Shown here piece after piece: positions 34,358 to 47,814 of a stretch of 64,000 bases of DNA; position 1 is the stretch's first letter, and every line of letters begins with the position of its first letter. The notes beneath the pieces were generated by a model that did no database searches, was not told the origin of the DNA, and was given only the letters and a program-made list of their open reading frames with translations. The translations under genes and the position numbers were made by a program. This DNA is from Sitta carolinensis (taxonomy: Eukaryota; Chordata; Aves; Passeriformes; Sittidae), in contig CM063292.1 in the NCBI GenBank assembly GCA_032173965.1, forward strand, positions 4,354,001 to 4,418,000, written 5' to 3'.

Positions 34358-34602
34358 ATTCACAGAATATCCAGAGCTGGCAGGGACCCATAAGGATCAA
34401 AGCCCAGCTCCTGGGCCTGTGCAGGACACCCCAGCAACCCCCCTGCCCCTGAGAGCATTGTCCAAATGCTGCTGGGGCTCTGTCAGGTTTGGTGCTGTGA
34501 CCACTGCCCTGGAGAGCCTGTTCCACTGCTCAGGCATCTTCTGGGTGTAAAACCTTTTGCTGATATCCAGCCTAAACCTCCCCATGATGCCACGAGCAGG
34601 TG
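34358..34602 (-). mobile_element. CR1 LINE 3' end, minus strand
   Basis: Read on the plus strand it begins at the CR1 3' terminus (ATTCACAGAATATCCAGAGC, CTGGCAGGGACCCATAAGG) and continues inward through CAGGACACCCCAGCAACCC, GAGAGCATTGTCCAAATGC and TTGGTGCTGTGACCACTGCC. It ends with CTGGAGAGCCTGTTCCACTG, CTTCTGGGTGTAAAACC and TGATATCCAGCCTAAACC. This is the complementary orientation of the copies at 4.2 and 25.9 kb and a different subfamily. About 245 bases remain. No coding capacity survives. Confidence 0.93.
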
Positions 34603-35722
34603 TCTCAGAAGCAGATGGGTGCAACATCATGGGAGCACAAGGATGGGACTGGGGAATGTGAATTTCCACTGTTATAATGACTTCTAGAAGAATAGAAGAA
34701 ATAACCAAACCATGGTAGCTGTATGTTGGATGCTTCTTTCAGCTCTGGAATCTCCACAATCAGCTATGCTGAGAAGTGCCCCACTTCCAGCACACCTGCC
34801 AGTTGTATCACTCCACAGAAATTCAGATTTTTTCCTGAGTGGAGGGGAAGTTGCAAAGACCTTTGGATGTTTTTCTTCCTAATTATAAAGAAATCTTACA
34901 AAGCAATCAGGAGGGCTGTCAGTACAGTTTTACAAAGCTGAACTGTAATTTCTTGTGTTTTTATGCCCAATCATTTGCAGCAGGTTGGAGGAACACCTGA
35001 ACACCCTGCATTTCCAACGCACAATTGGCCAGAAAGGCTGGGATATTGCTCTGATCCCAGACACATCCAATTTTGTAGAAGAGTTGCTCTAACCCAGCTT
35101 TATTTGACTTAAATCCCACTCTGGAAATTTCTAGAGCAGCAACCATTTGGGGTCAATTTGCACCTTTCAGACTGAAAGTGAAATTTGGCCTTTTTGCTGA
35201 GAGCGCTTTCCCTTGGGCACAGGGTACCCCAAAGAGTGCCCCAGCAAAAGGGGGGTGCTGGGAGGAGGCTGAGCTTCTTTATCCTGCTCTCCAACCACAT
35301 TTCCATGGTCCCTGGACATGCTGAGCAGTTTCAGGAGCTTCCCACCACTCCAGGGGTGCCCCATACAGCTCTGGTGTCTGATGCTCCCTCACACTTTTCT
35401 GTTTCTCCAAGATCTATTTGAACTCTGCCCATGGTGTTTGTTGAACAGCGAGGTATTTGGATAGCAAATCCAAAGTCTGACGGATTCACTGTGTTTGAAA
35501 TGTTCTGACTCTGCATAAATTTGTCAGGACTGAAGATTATATTAACCAGAAAGTCGCAGAGGGAAATCTCCCAGCCGTGCACACTCGAATGGACTTGCTA
35601 AGTGCTCAGGCCAGGAACCCTTGCAGTCCAAGTTCATGATTCAGTGAACCAGCCCCGAAATGCAATTTCAACCCTGAAAGTGAGATATGCTCTCATTTCA
35701 CTCCCATATCTACAGTGCTTCC

Positions 35723-35743
35723 TTTTTTTTTTTTTTTTTTTTT
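35723..35743 (+). repeat. Poly-T run, 21 bases
   Basis: Uninterrupted T21. No recognisable element is attached on either side. Confidence 0.93.
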
Positions 35744-37477
35744 GTGTCCTTTTTTAACATTTTCTGCCCTGGTGTTTATGCCCTGATTGGGCTTGTTCTC
35801 CATTGCAGAGAGTTCTACATTTGACAAAAGAACATCAGGGGCAACCTGGAAGATCTCTTAAGAGGTCTTGAACGTTACCAGAAGGCCTGAGGAGGAACAA
35901 TTTAGCTGGAAAATAAATCATTTTAACAAGTGACCTGACATTTCCTTCACGTTTGACCATGTTGCACAGTGAAAATTGAGAGAACTGTGTTCCAATTGAA
36001 AATATTTTCTCCAGGTTGTGTAGCTGGTTAATCCTTAAAAACACCCAGATTTTCCATCCCCTCATGGAGGAGCTCAGCTGTGGCTGTGTGCTCATTACTC
36101 CCAGCTGGCTGGAGTTATTATTCAGCTTTTCCCATTCCCAGCTATTGTTCTAGTTTACCTTAAGCCTGTTACTCCAAAAACATCTTCAAGAATGGCAGTG
36201 GCACCATTTTCTGGGCAGTTGAGGACTTGAAAGCATGAAAGCTAAACAGGCAGCCAGAGTCAATCTGCCAAAGTCAGCTCAAAATCAATAAGATGATACA
36301 TTTCAGGTGAGAGGATGCTGAATAGTTATTTTAAAATGCCTTGGGATTAGACAAAATGCACTTCCCACCCCATTCATCTATAATAAGCTGTTGGCAATTT
36401 CTGCATGATTGAATTTCATTTCATATCTAGGTTGTATAGTAAGGTTCACCTGCACCTGTTTGTTTTTTTCCACAGATTATTTTGAAATGTTTGGGGGGTT
36501 GTTTTTTTTTTAATAAAATAGTATCACCCTGAGGGCAACTGGAGAAAATAGTTCTCTGGGATGTGCCTTCTGTTGAAGAGCTTTGCTTGTAAATAAAATT
36601 GTCCTTTTGGGGATGCCAGATGAAATACAGTTTGTGGGAGGGAAGCCAGGGGACTTTGCTGAGGGATGTGAGAGTTTGCAGTCCTGACAGCTTCCCTGAG
36701 GGTGCAGCAGCAAACCCCAGTTAGTGCTAGCACTGGGTACTCCAGGAATGTGAGCACCTGCACAAAACAGCACTGTCTGGGGGTGTGGGGGAATGATAAC
36801 AGCTCACTCCCACAATAATTTAGTTAGCTCCATGATTAATGAAGAAAACATTAGCAACCTCAGTAAAGAGAAAATGCAGGGGCTTCTTTATTTAATTACC
36901 CTCCAGTTCGTTCGGGCAGTATGTGCCACACTGGAGGTGAGCTGAGTGAATTTAAGGGATTTTTTTTTCCCGTGTCTTTGCAAAATTTTAGCTGAGCCTG
37001 GTGTGTTCAGGATTTCCTCTAAGTGCTGCAGTGTGTCTGTGCCACAGTGGTCCAGGCTCAGAGGGCTCTGTGTTGGAGCATCACAAGGGTGTGACAGGTT
37101 TCATCTTTTCCAGAAAGGGCAGGGACCAGGCACAGGGTCCCTGCAGCTTCCAGGGCTGGTCCTGCACACCCAGCAGCACACTCAGCTGCTCTTCCCTGCC
37201 CTCAGGAGCAGGGCAGAATCGGGTCACAGCTCCTGGCAAAGCCACACTGGCAATCCAAACACTGTCACGTTTTCCAAACTCTCTGGGATGCGAACCTGAT
37301 TTGCTTGTTTACCATCAGCTTCCAAGTTTCCCACAAAAGTCAGCCCATGCTGGGAAACCCCTACCACCTGTGTGTCTGTTAGTCCCACGCTTTTCCAGGG
37401 TCACCCTCTGCTGCAAACAAATCTGTCACTCTCTGGGGTTACTGATCATTTCATTGCATGATTAGTATAATGATGGG

Positions 37478-37505
37478 AAAAAAAAAAAAAAAAAAAAAAA
37501 AAAAA
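37478..37505 (+). repeat. Poly-A run, 28 bases
   Basis: Uninterrupted A28 followed by GAAAGAAG. No recognised element precedes it and I see no target-site duplication. Confidence 0.93.
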
Positions 37506-40500
37506 GAAAGAAGCATAAAGATATACATTTTGCCTCCAGTAATTCCTCCATCTGTTGATAGGCCTAGCAGGGTGTGATGCTCAGCCTGTACAGATTTCAA
37601 ATTAAAGGTTTGCCAAGACAGTTAACTGAGTTAAAGGCAAATCTAATACAGAAGCCTCAGGAAATTACAACCACCCCATTGTTTGACTTTCAGAGTCTCC
37701 ATTTCAAGCCGTCTGATTCTTATGTAAAGCAAGATTCAGCTCAGTATTTTAAGAGTGAGAGATTCAATTACAGGAGGGACAAGTGGTCTTCTGTGGTCAG
37801 AGGGACAAAAGTGCAACTTGTGGATGCCTAACACCCATTCACATGAGTTTGGTGTGTCCACATACTGTTTAACCAGCACTTGGGTCCCAGTTATGGAAAT
37901 CATGCACAGGCATTTTTTAAACCTTCCAACTGATATGAATAAATAGTAATAATGTATTTTATGCATTAATGGTTATATGGAGGTATAAGTTGTCCAAGAG
38001 AGATAAAGAAATGCCTTTTCCTGCATAATTAGTGACTTTAGAAATGGCATCTGGATGAATTAGCTCTCAAAAAAATGCAGGTAGGTGAGCAATTTCCTAA
38101 GTGAAATATTGGTTTTAAAGATCAGCAACATTTTCAGAACCTGTGTACTGCCAAGCGTTTTTGCCAGATGTCCAAATACGTAGCTGTGTCGCTAGAATGA
38201 AGACTTAAATAAGTATCTGAGTTGAAATAAATGTCCTATTTCCTACTCTCTAATCTTGTTTGAAGCTCTGGGAGTCCCAACGTTCTCAACATCAGTTGGT
38301 AGGCAACAAGCAAACAAAGCCTATGTTGGATTAGTGGATTTTTCTTCCCCCCTTAGGACCTGAACATTTTTTCTTTTCTTTAATGTTCAGACTGAAACAC
38401 TTACTGCATAATAACAACAACCTGAGTCGGATGCAAGATGCGTAACTGTGAAAAATATGTTCATTGCTTTCCTTGCAGCCTGCCAGTTTGGGAAAGAGAG
38501 AGTCTGGCTCACATTCAGGCTTTGGGGATTGTATCATAATTCTGAATACAGCCCACAATGCACCTGAATCAGGAAAGTCGAAGGGCCAGGGGGTTTTATC
38601 ATCTTAAAAGTACTACTGGAAATACAAAGAAAAAATCAATCAGATGACAACTGTAATTAGTCTGTGGGAGCTCCTTGCAAGAAGACCCATGCTGGACACC
38701 TGGTGTGTACAGTATGAGCTGGTGCCAGACCTTATCCCTCTCCTTGTGCTGCCATGCTCTACAGCCCACCAGGGAGGATAGCAGGGACCAGACCCCCTGT
38801 TCTAGAGCACCAGAACTGGTGAAATCAAGCCTGTGCACCAACCCCCTACTCTAATCTTCTCTCTGTCAAATGCCAGACCCCCAGCTTGGATCAGCACGTC
38901 CAAAGATGTAGTGCTGGTTTTACTCAGGAGACAGCTGACAGGAGAAAACACTTCATTTCTGGGCTGTGTGGGTGGTTCCAGCCAAGCTCATCTTGATGGC
39001 AATGTGAAATTTGAGAGGAGAGAAATGTCCCTTCATTCATTTATATAGAAATAATTATAGATGTATAAAACCATGTAATGGAGACATGCAGAGATCAGCA
39101 CAAATTAATGCAAACTCTGTTTATTCTGATACAGGAGAAAAGTTCATCTGAGCTCCACTTCCCCTGTATTCTGGATTCTAACTGTGCCCAAAAGCACGTG
39201 TCCTGGACAGGGTGGTACACATGGGCAGGAATTGGTGATATTTTCCATCTGTGAAGTCCCAACCCCCAGCAGTCTGTCCCCACATTTGGCGACAGAGTAG
39301 GTAACACAGGCTCCCAACCAAAAACCTGGCAAGGCCAGAATTTTCTCCTACAGGATTCTTTCAGTGGGTATTGCTACTGACTGAATATTCTGTGGATTTT
39401 CCATGTGCTTTCTTCATGAGAAAAGACCTTCAGTGACTTTTTCTACTGGTTGTGAAAAGCCAAAATTCAGCTGTTCATGCTAACATGGCATCACAACTTC
39501 CTTTGAAACTGTCATCCTAGCAGGTCTTGGACATTAGCTTTGGTGGGATCATTGAAATAAAACTAGAATGAGCTCTCAACAGGTAAGTCTCTGAGAAGCA
39601 TTCCCCTCTCTGGCTGTGGCAATGACCTTACAGCACCGCAGCCTTCCATTCAGGCAGAAGCATCTCTCCTTTCACAGCACACATGAATCTCACATTCTGC
39701 TTGACCCTTCTGTGAGAGCTGAACCTCAGTTTGTGGCCAAGGGGCTGGTGTGTGACCCTGCATCCTGCACAGACTCCTCAGCAGCAACAGTGTCTGTTCC
39801 AGCATTATATAACTGGCAGGTGCCACACTCCCCTGTGACATGTCACCAGGTGCCACCACCACACCTGCAGGGACAGGAACAGCCCCTCTCATGGTTCTGT
39901 ACCATGGAGCCAAAGTCTTACTCCTGAAGGAGAGAAACCTGAACCTTGCCTGTGCTCTGCCCAGGCTCTGGTCCCTGCCAGTGGTCAGAGGTCCAGACCT
40001 TCAGTGTGGCTTTCACCCAGTGACCCTGTTGAACCTTTTGTGCTGCTTTGCTCCTCCAGTTTGTGCATCTTCCCAGTCATTTCCCTGCTAGATTTTGAGA
40101 CCATTTATGACAGAAGACAGGAAAAACTGGCACAATAATCTACCTATTTTTAATTTCTCTCAAGACAACTAACCCTATTCCATATGCACAGCCTGCTGAC
40201 ATCTTCTGCTTTTCCCTCTTCATTAAACCATCTTGAAGAGCAGATCTCATTCCAAAAAAGCTGTGAAGCAGCTCCTTCCCTGGGTAACACTTCTTTGTTC
40301 TGGCTCAACTTCTAGAAGTTATTTTGATATTCTGTATGCGTTAATTCTCTGCTTGGAGGAAAGGACTCTCAGAAATGAGAAGTTTAAGCTCACATAATTT
40401 ACCATGCACACACAGTAGACAAAGAGCGTGGCTGGCTCTGCTCATTCTACTGGTGCACTGTAACAACTTGTTGAGCCATGGTAAATAAATTGTGCTTCCA

Positions 40501-43500
40501 ACCTCTCAATGTGATGCTTCAACTGCATTTGAAGATGTCACCTTCCTTCTTTACACGGCTTGCAGCTTGATTGTTTAATTAAGATAGAATTTAACTTTTC
40601 CTGAGGACTTGCAGCACTCCACATGAACACTGGGTATTTCATAAGGTCCAGTGAAACAGCATTGCATAGAGAAGGTGTCCATCAGTCAAGGCTGGGCCCT
40701 TTCCCTCATTTTAGAGATGATGAAATGTACACATCTCTCTAATCTGGTTCATAACAGAGCTTTTCTGCATCTTTTTCTCTTCTTTCACCAAAAACAGGGG
40801 TTGAGTTTGGTATCACATAGCAGCCCATTCACCTGCTCCAATGCCTACATGGAGAAAATGGTCAAAGGAGGAAAACAGGAATTCCTGCAGGGCAGGAATA
40901 AGGGCAGTGGAACAGCTTACAATGACAAAAGGGAACAGATTCACTCCTAATTTTTAGCACTAGCAGGATGAGACTCAACATTTCCCAAATCTTTTCTACA
41001 GAGCTGTTTTGAGAGTCCCTGATTTGAAGCCACCAAAGGAACAAAGTCAGGAGCACAGGTGAGAGAGTTCCCAACCTTCTGGAGGGATGCACGTGATCCA
41101 CAGGGAGCCTTGTGTTTGATCCCTGGTTTAATTCTGAAGATAAATCAGCTGAGGTATTAGAAATACCCTCCAGTTTCCTTCCTGTGTGCTGTCATTTAGG
41201 GATTGTCTGAATGTCATCCAGACCCGTGCAACTGCAGCTGGGTCATCTGTGCAGCGGGACTGCAATGCTCCTGGTGGCCAGGAAATGGTTGTTCATTTAC
41301 CTGCCTGTTACATTCTCTACAGGACTGTTCCATTTGATCTCAGCTCTTCCAGCTGTGCAAATTTTCCCCCATTATGTCCCTTTTCCTCCTGGCTGTTGAT
41401 GGGTCAGCAGCACTTTCCCGTGGTACTGCTGGCAGGTCACTGAGTTCACAAAGTGCTTCAGTCAGCAGCTTCTGGCTCCAGCAGGAGCCTCTTCTGCTCC
41501 CCACCGAGCAGCACTGCCCCAAAGCTCCATCCAGCCTTTGAACACCAGAGAGAGCAGGATCCTGAGGCTGGATGTTAGCCCAAGTTCCCTCAATAACAAC
41601 CCAGCGTGAGCCCAGATGAGCTGTCAAGCTGGCTGATGATGCTGCTTTAAATTCACGATAATATATTTTTCTAATTTAATCTCTAAAATGGAAATGCACA
41701 TTTCAGCTCATGATTTCCAACTTATCTCCTATTTCCTTTCAGCTTTTCAATGTTGCTGAAATGCCTTGTGCTACAGGCAAAACACACTGATTATGATGGG
41801 GCTTTTCTTTCAGCAGCTGCCACTGAGCAATGTCACACACAGAGAAAATGGGAAGTTGACTCTGCCCAGTTGTGTCAAACATGAGAGGAAAAAGAACTCG
41901 TGGTAAAACACAGGTGTTAACTGTAGCTGTTGTATCCTGTTTTAAGGAAGAGTACAGGAGGGACTTTTTAAGGAATTTAGACATGGTAAACCTCCCTGAG
42001 GTAATCTCATAAAAATCAGTCCATCAAAAATGGATTATTTTCTAGGCACAGTAATTGACCAAGCTCTGTCTCTACAGCATCAAGATAAATACATCTGTGT
42101 ATCTTTGAAAAGGAAGGGAAGATAGGAAACTACTCATTTCTACTAAAAAATGTGTAGCCAAAACCTCGTTCCTACCAATGTAGCCAAGTCTACCCCTCCT
42201 ACAACAGGTACAATTTTTTTCTGGTCCAAGGGATGAGCGATACACTGGAATTTCAATTCTGAAATTAAAGTGAGTACATACACCCCTTGCACATTGTAGC
42301 CTTGGGAAAATACCAGTGATTCACATCACTCACACCCGGAGAGACAACTGCAATTAGTGAGAGCTGTGGGGCTTCCTAATGATCTGAGGCACATTGTGCA
42401 GCACTGTGGGATGCAAGGGCTTCTGTTCAAGGGTGTCCTCTGCCTACAGACACAGGAGAAGCCCTGCTTGGATCTGAACTGGGAAAAACACAGCAAGACA
42501 CACAGTTACTTGTTGCCTTCAAATAACAGCTGTCCTGAAGCAGCACATCTCTGCCTTTTCGCTGTTGAGAGACTTTGCACTCTGTGAGAGCAACCTCAAT
42601 TAGAAGCTGCTTGTTGTGACAGCCTGGGGAGAAGTCTTTGTCGGATCAAAAACTCCCTCTTTGTCTTTGGAGAAGAAGGTTCTCCCTCTCTTTTCCAAGG
42701 TAACCTCCTCTGAACCAGCACTCAGTGCTCTCACCTCAGTTTTGGATAAAACTGCTCCCCCTCAGTGAGAAGCTGAGCCCAGCAGGTGAACAGCCAGGTA
42801 CGAGGGACTCATCAAAACCAGCAGCTGTGCATGACTTTCCTCCTGCAACAACAATTTTGCAGCTGATAAGGGACATTGATTTTCAGTAGATTTCATTAGA
42901 TTCAGACAATTTGGGAGTGGAGAGTGAGAATTTCTTGGTCTAATTATATGGCCAGAATTTTGCCATTTCTTTGCTGTGAAAGAAGGGGCAGGGAAAATCA
43001 TGTAAGAAAAAGCTGCCAGAGAAAGCAAAGTCGGGGAAGAAACTCTAAACCCAGATTCCCCCTGGGGATGATGTTTGAGCTGGATCACCACACACCCCTG
43101 ATGGCATCAAACCGTGGTGAAGGCTTCAGGCTCATCTCGTGGCAGAGAAGGAGGGAGCCAGGCTGGCACATCAGCAAACAGAGCCTGCATAAGAGGCATC
43201 CTGGCAAGCCCTGCCCGGCTGATCCAGTGGCTTTCCAGCTCACTCCTGGCCTCCACACAGGCACCTACTGCCTGGCAAAGCTGGGGCACAGCTGCTTTTC
43301 GCAGTCATGTCTCTATCTCTTGGCTGCTGCTCTCCCAGAGCCCAGGCAGCCCCTGCCTCTTCTGTCCTTTGAGCCATAAATGCTGCTGGCTCGAAGGCAG
43401 GAGCACCGAGAGGCCGTTCCCAACCCCGCACAGCTGCACACTTTGCCTACACGACACATTTTGGAGGAGTGAGAGCCAGTGTGTGCTCCCAAACTGTCAT

Positions 43501-43640
43501 ATTGCACAATTCCTCCTTTTCCCCTGTAGCCCTTTTACCAACAGCTTGGATGTTTCAGCTGGAGGACTGGGAGAAAGCTTTCCCCAAAGTGAAAGTGGGA
43601 GGACAGATCCCATGGGACAGACATCTGCCACCCCTGCCTG

Positions 43641-44270
43641 CAGTCTGAACACATCAGAGCCGAGCTGCGCTCGTCACGCTGGGGCTTGGTGGGAATTAAA
43701 CCCAGGGGACCCCATCTCCCCTCCTTTGCTTTCACTACTGTGGGAGCTGAAGTTCAGATCTGTGCCATGCACTTTGAAAATGTGAGGGATTAATTTAGTC
43801 CCTCGAAATGTTCCTGCCTCCCAAAGTACACAGAGCGAGCGCGGCTCTCATTTAGCGCTCGTGCTGGGGGAAGGGGCTGTCATCCTCGCTGCGGGGAGGC
43901 AGGGATTGTTTTCACTCAGAGCAAGCAAGAAAGGTGCATCTGATGTAGAGCAGACAAAAGATGCGATGAAGATCTAGTGCTGGGGAGGGAGGGGGATGGA
44001 GAAGCACTCGTGGCGTGGCTTTCAATTAGGTGCCCTATTTTGTTGGCAGGGGTGGGGAGGCGTTTTCATCTCTTCCGTAGGCAGACGGTGATTGCTCAGG
44101 ACCAGTGCCCTCTGCGAGGATGCTCCTATCTCCATCTGAAAGCCAAAGAGAGAGGGACTATCAAACAAATGTTAAATCATGAAAGCAGCCACACAAGCAG
44201 CCTATTAAAGTCTAAGGGAGCGCAGTCACGTCCGCTTCCCTGACCGACAGCTGCACTTTCAACTTCATTT
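43641..44270. promoter_or_regulatory. CpG-enriched regulatory candidate
   Basis: Roughly two dozen CpGs in about 630 bases, several in clusters (GAGCGAGCGCGGC, TTTAGCGCTCGTG, CTCGCTGCGGGG, GCAGTCACGTCCGC). It is interleaved with developmental-type AT cores: GATTAATTTAG, TTTCAATTAGG and AAATCATG. A G-rich stretch GGGGAGGGAGGGGG lies at about 43,982. The CpG density is below that of a strong promoter island, and no splice donor or initiator is convincing. It fits a conserved enhancer or weak alternative promoter. The right flank to about 44.45 kb (CATTAGCACGTAGATATC, TAGACGGTAGG) has a similar character. Confidence 0.35.
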
Positions 44271-46399
44271 CACAATTCAGGAGATGTTCATCACTCAGCC
44301 GCTCCCCCAGACTCCTCTTGCATTAGCAGCACCTGGATCCAAGGCTTGTTTGCCATTAGCACGTAGATATCAGAGATTTAGAGTGGATTTGGCCTAGACG
44401 GTAGGATTTAAGAGCTGGCTGTAACAAACTTGGTGGAAATTCTAATGGCACATTCCCTCATAGACTTCATGTGTTTTATGAGTTGTTCAACACAGTTCTT
44501 GAGATCTGCAAATAAATTCCATACCTGCTTCTATTCCCAGCTTCTTTAATGCAGTATTTCTCTACACAGCATGGTTGAACGTGGCTTTGTCACCCACATG
44601 GCTTTGGCAGTGCAGCTCCTTCTGACTGCAGAAGTCTAGCAAGGCAATTTGCCCCACCAGATGCCACAGGAAAGCTGGGAGATGAGAACCTGTTAAAAGC
44701 AGCTATTTGAGCATGGTTCTGGGCTCCAGCCCAGCAGGAGAGCAGGTCAGGCAGTGGCTGGACAGAGCTGGATGATCTGCTGGGGTGAGAGGCATGGGAA
44801 AGTGGCCATTCAGCAAAACCAAGCTCCATTCTCTGCACCCACCCCATGCCGGGGTCAGGACAGTGCTGTCTGCCTGGATGTCTGAGATTCCTTTCTTTTT
44901 CTGGAGAAAAAGGTGTCTCTTGAAGGAAGAAACTTCAGCTCTGTCTGTAGGCTTTTTTTGGTTGTGATAATCATTCAATGATGCTGTGCAAGAAAACTGA
45001 AAATCCAAGAGGTTCATAACCTCAAAATGATGAAAATCAACTGAAAATGTACAAAAGTTCCAGGGTTTGCAAGTGTTAGTCCAAAGCGATACTGCAGGTA
45101 TCCTGGTATGTTATGCAGTTTTTGTGCTTTCTCATAAGATAAATGATAGCATTAATTTAACTTGTCTGAAATTTCTCTTTGCTTGAGGTTCCTGGCTGTA
45201 AAAGGTTATACATCAGGAAATGTAATCATAGGGATAATTCATGAAATCCATGATTGAGGAGAGGTGGGGAACCTTCACCTCAGAGAGAGTCGGGAGCAAA
45301 TGGTCTAATGAGGAATGTTCCTGGCACTGCTGATCCTGTCCTGGTGCACAGGGGTGGAGGATCATTTTCCTAAATTCTCATTCTACTTTATTTTCTCTCA
45401 GTGGCCAACCAAACACCAGCCTGAGAGGCGACTTCCCAGGAACAGGTAATATGTATTTAAGGAGCACCAGGAGATCCTCAGGATTCAAAGAGAATGTGTC
45501 CCAGGAACTGTTAGTTTTGCTCTCACCCAGTTCTTGGATTTGGCATTCTGCACACCACAGGAGAATTTCCTTTCCTTGTGAGCAGCAGAGGAAGAGGCAG
45601 AGGAAGCAGGAGCAGGCAGGGATCCACTGAAGGCCACACTCCTCTGGCAGAGCCCACAGCTTCTCATCCCTGACATTTATATTGGCTCCACTGCAACACC
45701 ACACTCTGAGCATGGGATTCATCCTGCCTAACTTTAAATGCCTATGATTTTTCTCTTCCCAAACTTGCTCAGATGAATTATACCTTGGAAGAAAACCCTT
45801 CTCCCTGTTTGCTGTGGAGGGAATAGAGCCAGGGGCTGCTCAGCACAGCACTGGAAGACACACTAAGGCAGGCAGGATGTGTCTCTGCTGCCCAGTTCTG
45901 CCTGGGAACACTTTGCCTGTGCTGTAATCCATGGAATAAAATCAGGTTTCCATAAGGCATAGCCTCATGGCAAAAGCATCCAACTTAAAGGATGCACAAA
46001 TCACTTTGGAGCAGCAGAATCCATAAAAACCCGTTACCAGTGTCCTGCTGTCTGGAAATTGAGCTCTGGCATGAGTTTTCTGATGCCTAATGAGAGCTAA
46101 ACTAACACTTCAAAGGCTTTGCCAGCAAGCTGGTAAAAAAACTGCAGAAACAAAATCTATCTAAGAGTGTCCCCCTCAGCCAAATCTGACCGAAGTCAGC
46201 CCCGGGTTCAAAGAGCTCACAAGCACACAAAGCACTGCAGTGTTGGTTTGATTTCTGCTAAAACCAAATGGAAATGAGATTCTGACTCTGCAGAAGGCAA
46301 TCACATCTCCGTGCCCTGGAGTTTCCTCAGAGCAAACCTGAAATTATTTCTTTCCACAACAAGAGGAGGTTGCCAACTGAGCTCTTTGCAACTGTAAAC
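44271..46399. other. Non-coding, no recognised element
   Basis: Unique sequence with no recognised gene or repeat. A pyrimidine-rich acceptor-like site (TTATTTTCTCTCAG ending at 45,401) and a donor-like CAGGTAATA at 45,446 enclose 44 bases open in two frames. The peptides are not distinctive, so I do not call an exon. Confidence 0.5.
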
Positions 46400-46690
46400 G
46401 TTTCCCCATCATGCTTTATTTTCCCATTATCTTGAGTGCTCATAAACCCATTGTCTTTATTTTAATAAGATTACATACAGTTTGGTATAAATGCCTTCTA
46501 TCCATCACTATATTAGAGAAAAGAGAAACAATAATAACTTAATTATCTCTTACGCAGAAACTAATTATAATTCTCTGGATTCATAATCAATACTTTAAAG
46601 CTGTTCTACCTCAGACAACAGTTTGTCAATATTTTATATACTGTTAATAATTCATGGGTTTATTACACAATCAAACAGGAATCCAACTGC
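46400..46690. promoter_or_regulatory. AT-rich candidate conserved element
   Basis: Dense in A/T-core motifs: TTTAATAAGATTACATAC, AATAATAACTTAATTATC, AACTAATTATAATTC, TTCATAATCAATAC and TTAATAATTCATGGG. Isolated CpG (CTTACGCAG) is kept. It resembles homeodomain-bound enhancers, but simple AT-richness could produce these words, so confidence is low. Confidence 0.22.
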
Positions 46691-47814
46691 AGAAGGCCTC
46701 AGCACAAGAGGAGACAGCAGAGGGAAAGATGAAATGAAAGAATGCAGAACCTTCAGGGTATGAGGTGAGGGGGAGGTGGACAGCTGCCCCTACAAACACC
46801 ACACCACCAGCTTGCTCTGCCTCTGATCTGCAGGGCTGAGGCTGTGTTGTCAATGGAAGAGTTGGTTACAGGAAAGAAATACACCAAAAATCCCCACTGA
46901 AAGGACCAGTTAGAAGGGAAAATAGCATTTTTCAAGTGTGATCTCAAAACTTAATATTTTCACTGTGCATTTGGAAGTGTAGGAGAGGAGGGATGAGGAG
47001 TGTCCCATTTGAGAGACAACCAGCATTGTCCTGGCTCAGCTGTATCATCAGCTTTGCCCAAAAAAATGCAGAGACATAAATTAAGTCTCCTTTCATAATA
47101 TTCTCCTGTATTGAGCCAAACACTTGTCCAACACTTGTCCTTTGTTGCTGCAGCGCTGAAAATTTTGACTCCACTGTCCAAATACCTGAGCCTAAATCAC
47201 CCAGGATGATGCAGTCTCTCAGAAACCCTGCAGGGATCACCTCAGGAAGTATAAAAACTGCCTAAAACCAGTGATATGTGCAAGCACAATCTCTGTGATG
47301 TGAGAAAAACAAAGTGAAATATTAATGATGATGATCTAATTGGCATTTGAAAGAGCTCATCATCACCTTTTGAAGAAGAGAGAACCCAAAATATGTGGGG
47401 AAAAAGAGCTCCTCAGGTCAGCCTGAACATTTGCTGTCCTGTGCGTGGGAAAACACTCTCGCTGAAAATAAGATGTTACAGTCATGAGAACTTGGAACCA
47501 AAATGGGAAAAGTGTTGGCTGTGATCCGGAGCAATTAGGGACAGCTGCCTGTGCTAGTGGGCTAGTGTGTGCTGTAGGAGAATGCAGAGCCTGCTGCAGA
47601 GGCAGTTCTGGAATCTGCACAGAGGGTGATCAAAGAGATTTCTGCCTCCAGAGCTCCAAACTGGTGCAGCAGTGGAATCAAGACTTCCCCACCAAAGGGA
47701 AGCCCAGCAGTGAAGCAGCAAATGCCCTGCTGGCCTGAGAGTGTGACTGTCACCCTCAAAGTGCTGCTGCAGCCTCCAGCACACAAAACCACCCTCTCCA
47801 TCAGTTTGTTCTAT
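46691..47814. other. Non-coding, no recognised element
   Basis: Unique sequence. It includes an 11-bp tandem duplication, AACACTTGTCC at 47,119-47,129 and 47,130-47,140. Nothing else is recognised. Confidence 0.6.

Larger units (their letters stand above)
34603..43640. other. Non-coding unique DNA
   Basis: About 9 kb with no recognised gene. It contains long A/T homopolymers at 35,723 and 37,478. The 37.5-38.3 kb part is AT-rich. A plus-strand donor-like AACAGGTAAGTC at about 39,581, with an acceptor-like CCTAGCAG 59 bases earlier, encloses sequence with stops in all three frames. GC-richer patches at 36.9-37.3, 39.7-40.1 and 42.9-43.6 kb give arbitrary open frames, including the longest in the window (223 codons, 43,114-43,785), without domains. 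Confidence 0.55.

Noticed and set aside
39524..39582. Acceptor-like CCTAGCAG and GTAAGT donor enclosing 59 bases
   Set aside because: Stops in all three frames and a weak pyrimidine tract.
43114..43785. Longest open frame in the window, 223 codons, plus strand
   Set aside because: Serine-, tryptophan- and cysteine-rich arbitrary composition, no domain, overlapping frames open on both strands in a GC-richer patch; consistent with chance.
45402..45445. Pyrimidine-rich acceptor and GTAATA donor enclosing 44 bases
   Set aside because: Weak donor and undistinguished peptide in both open frames; expected by chance.
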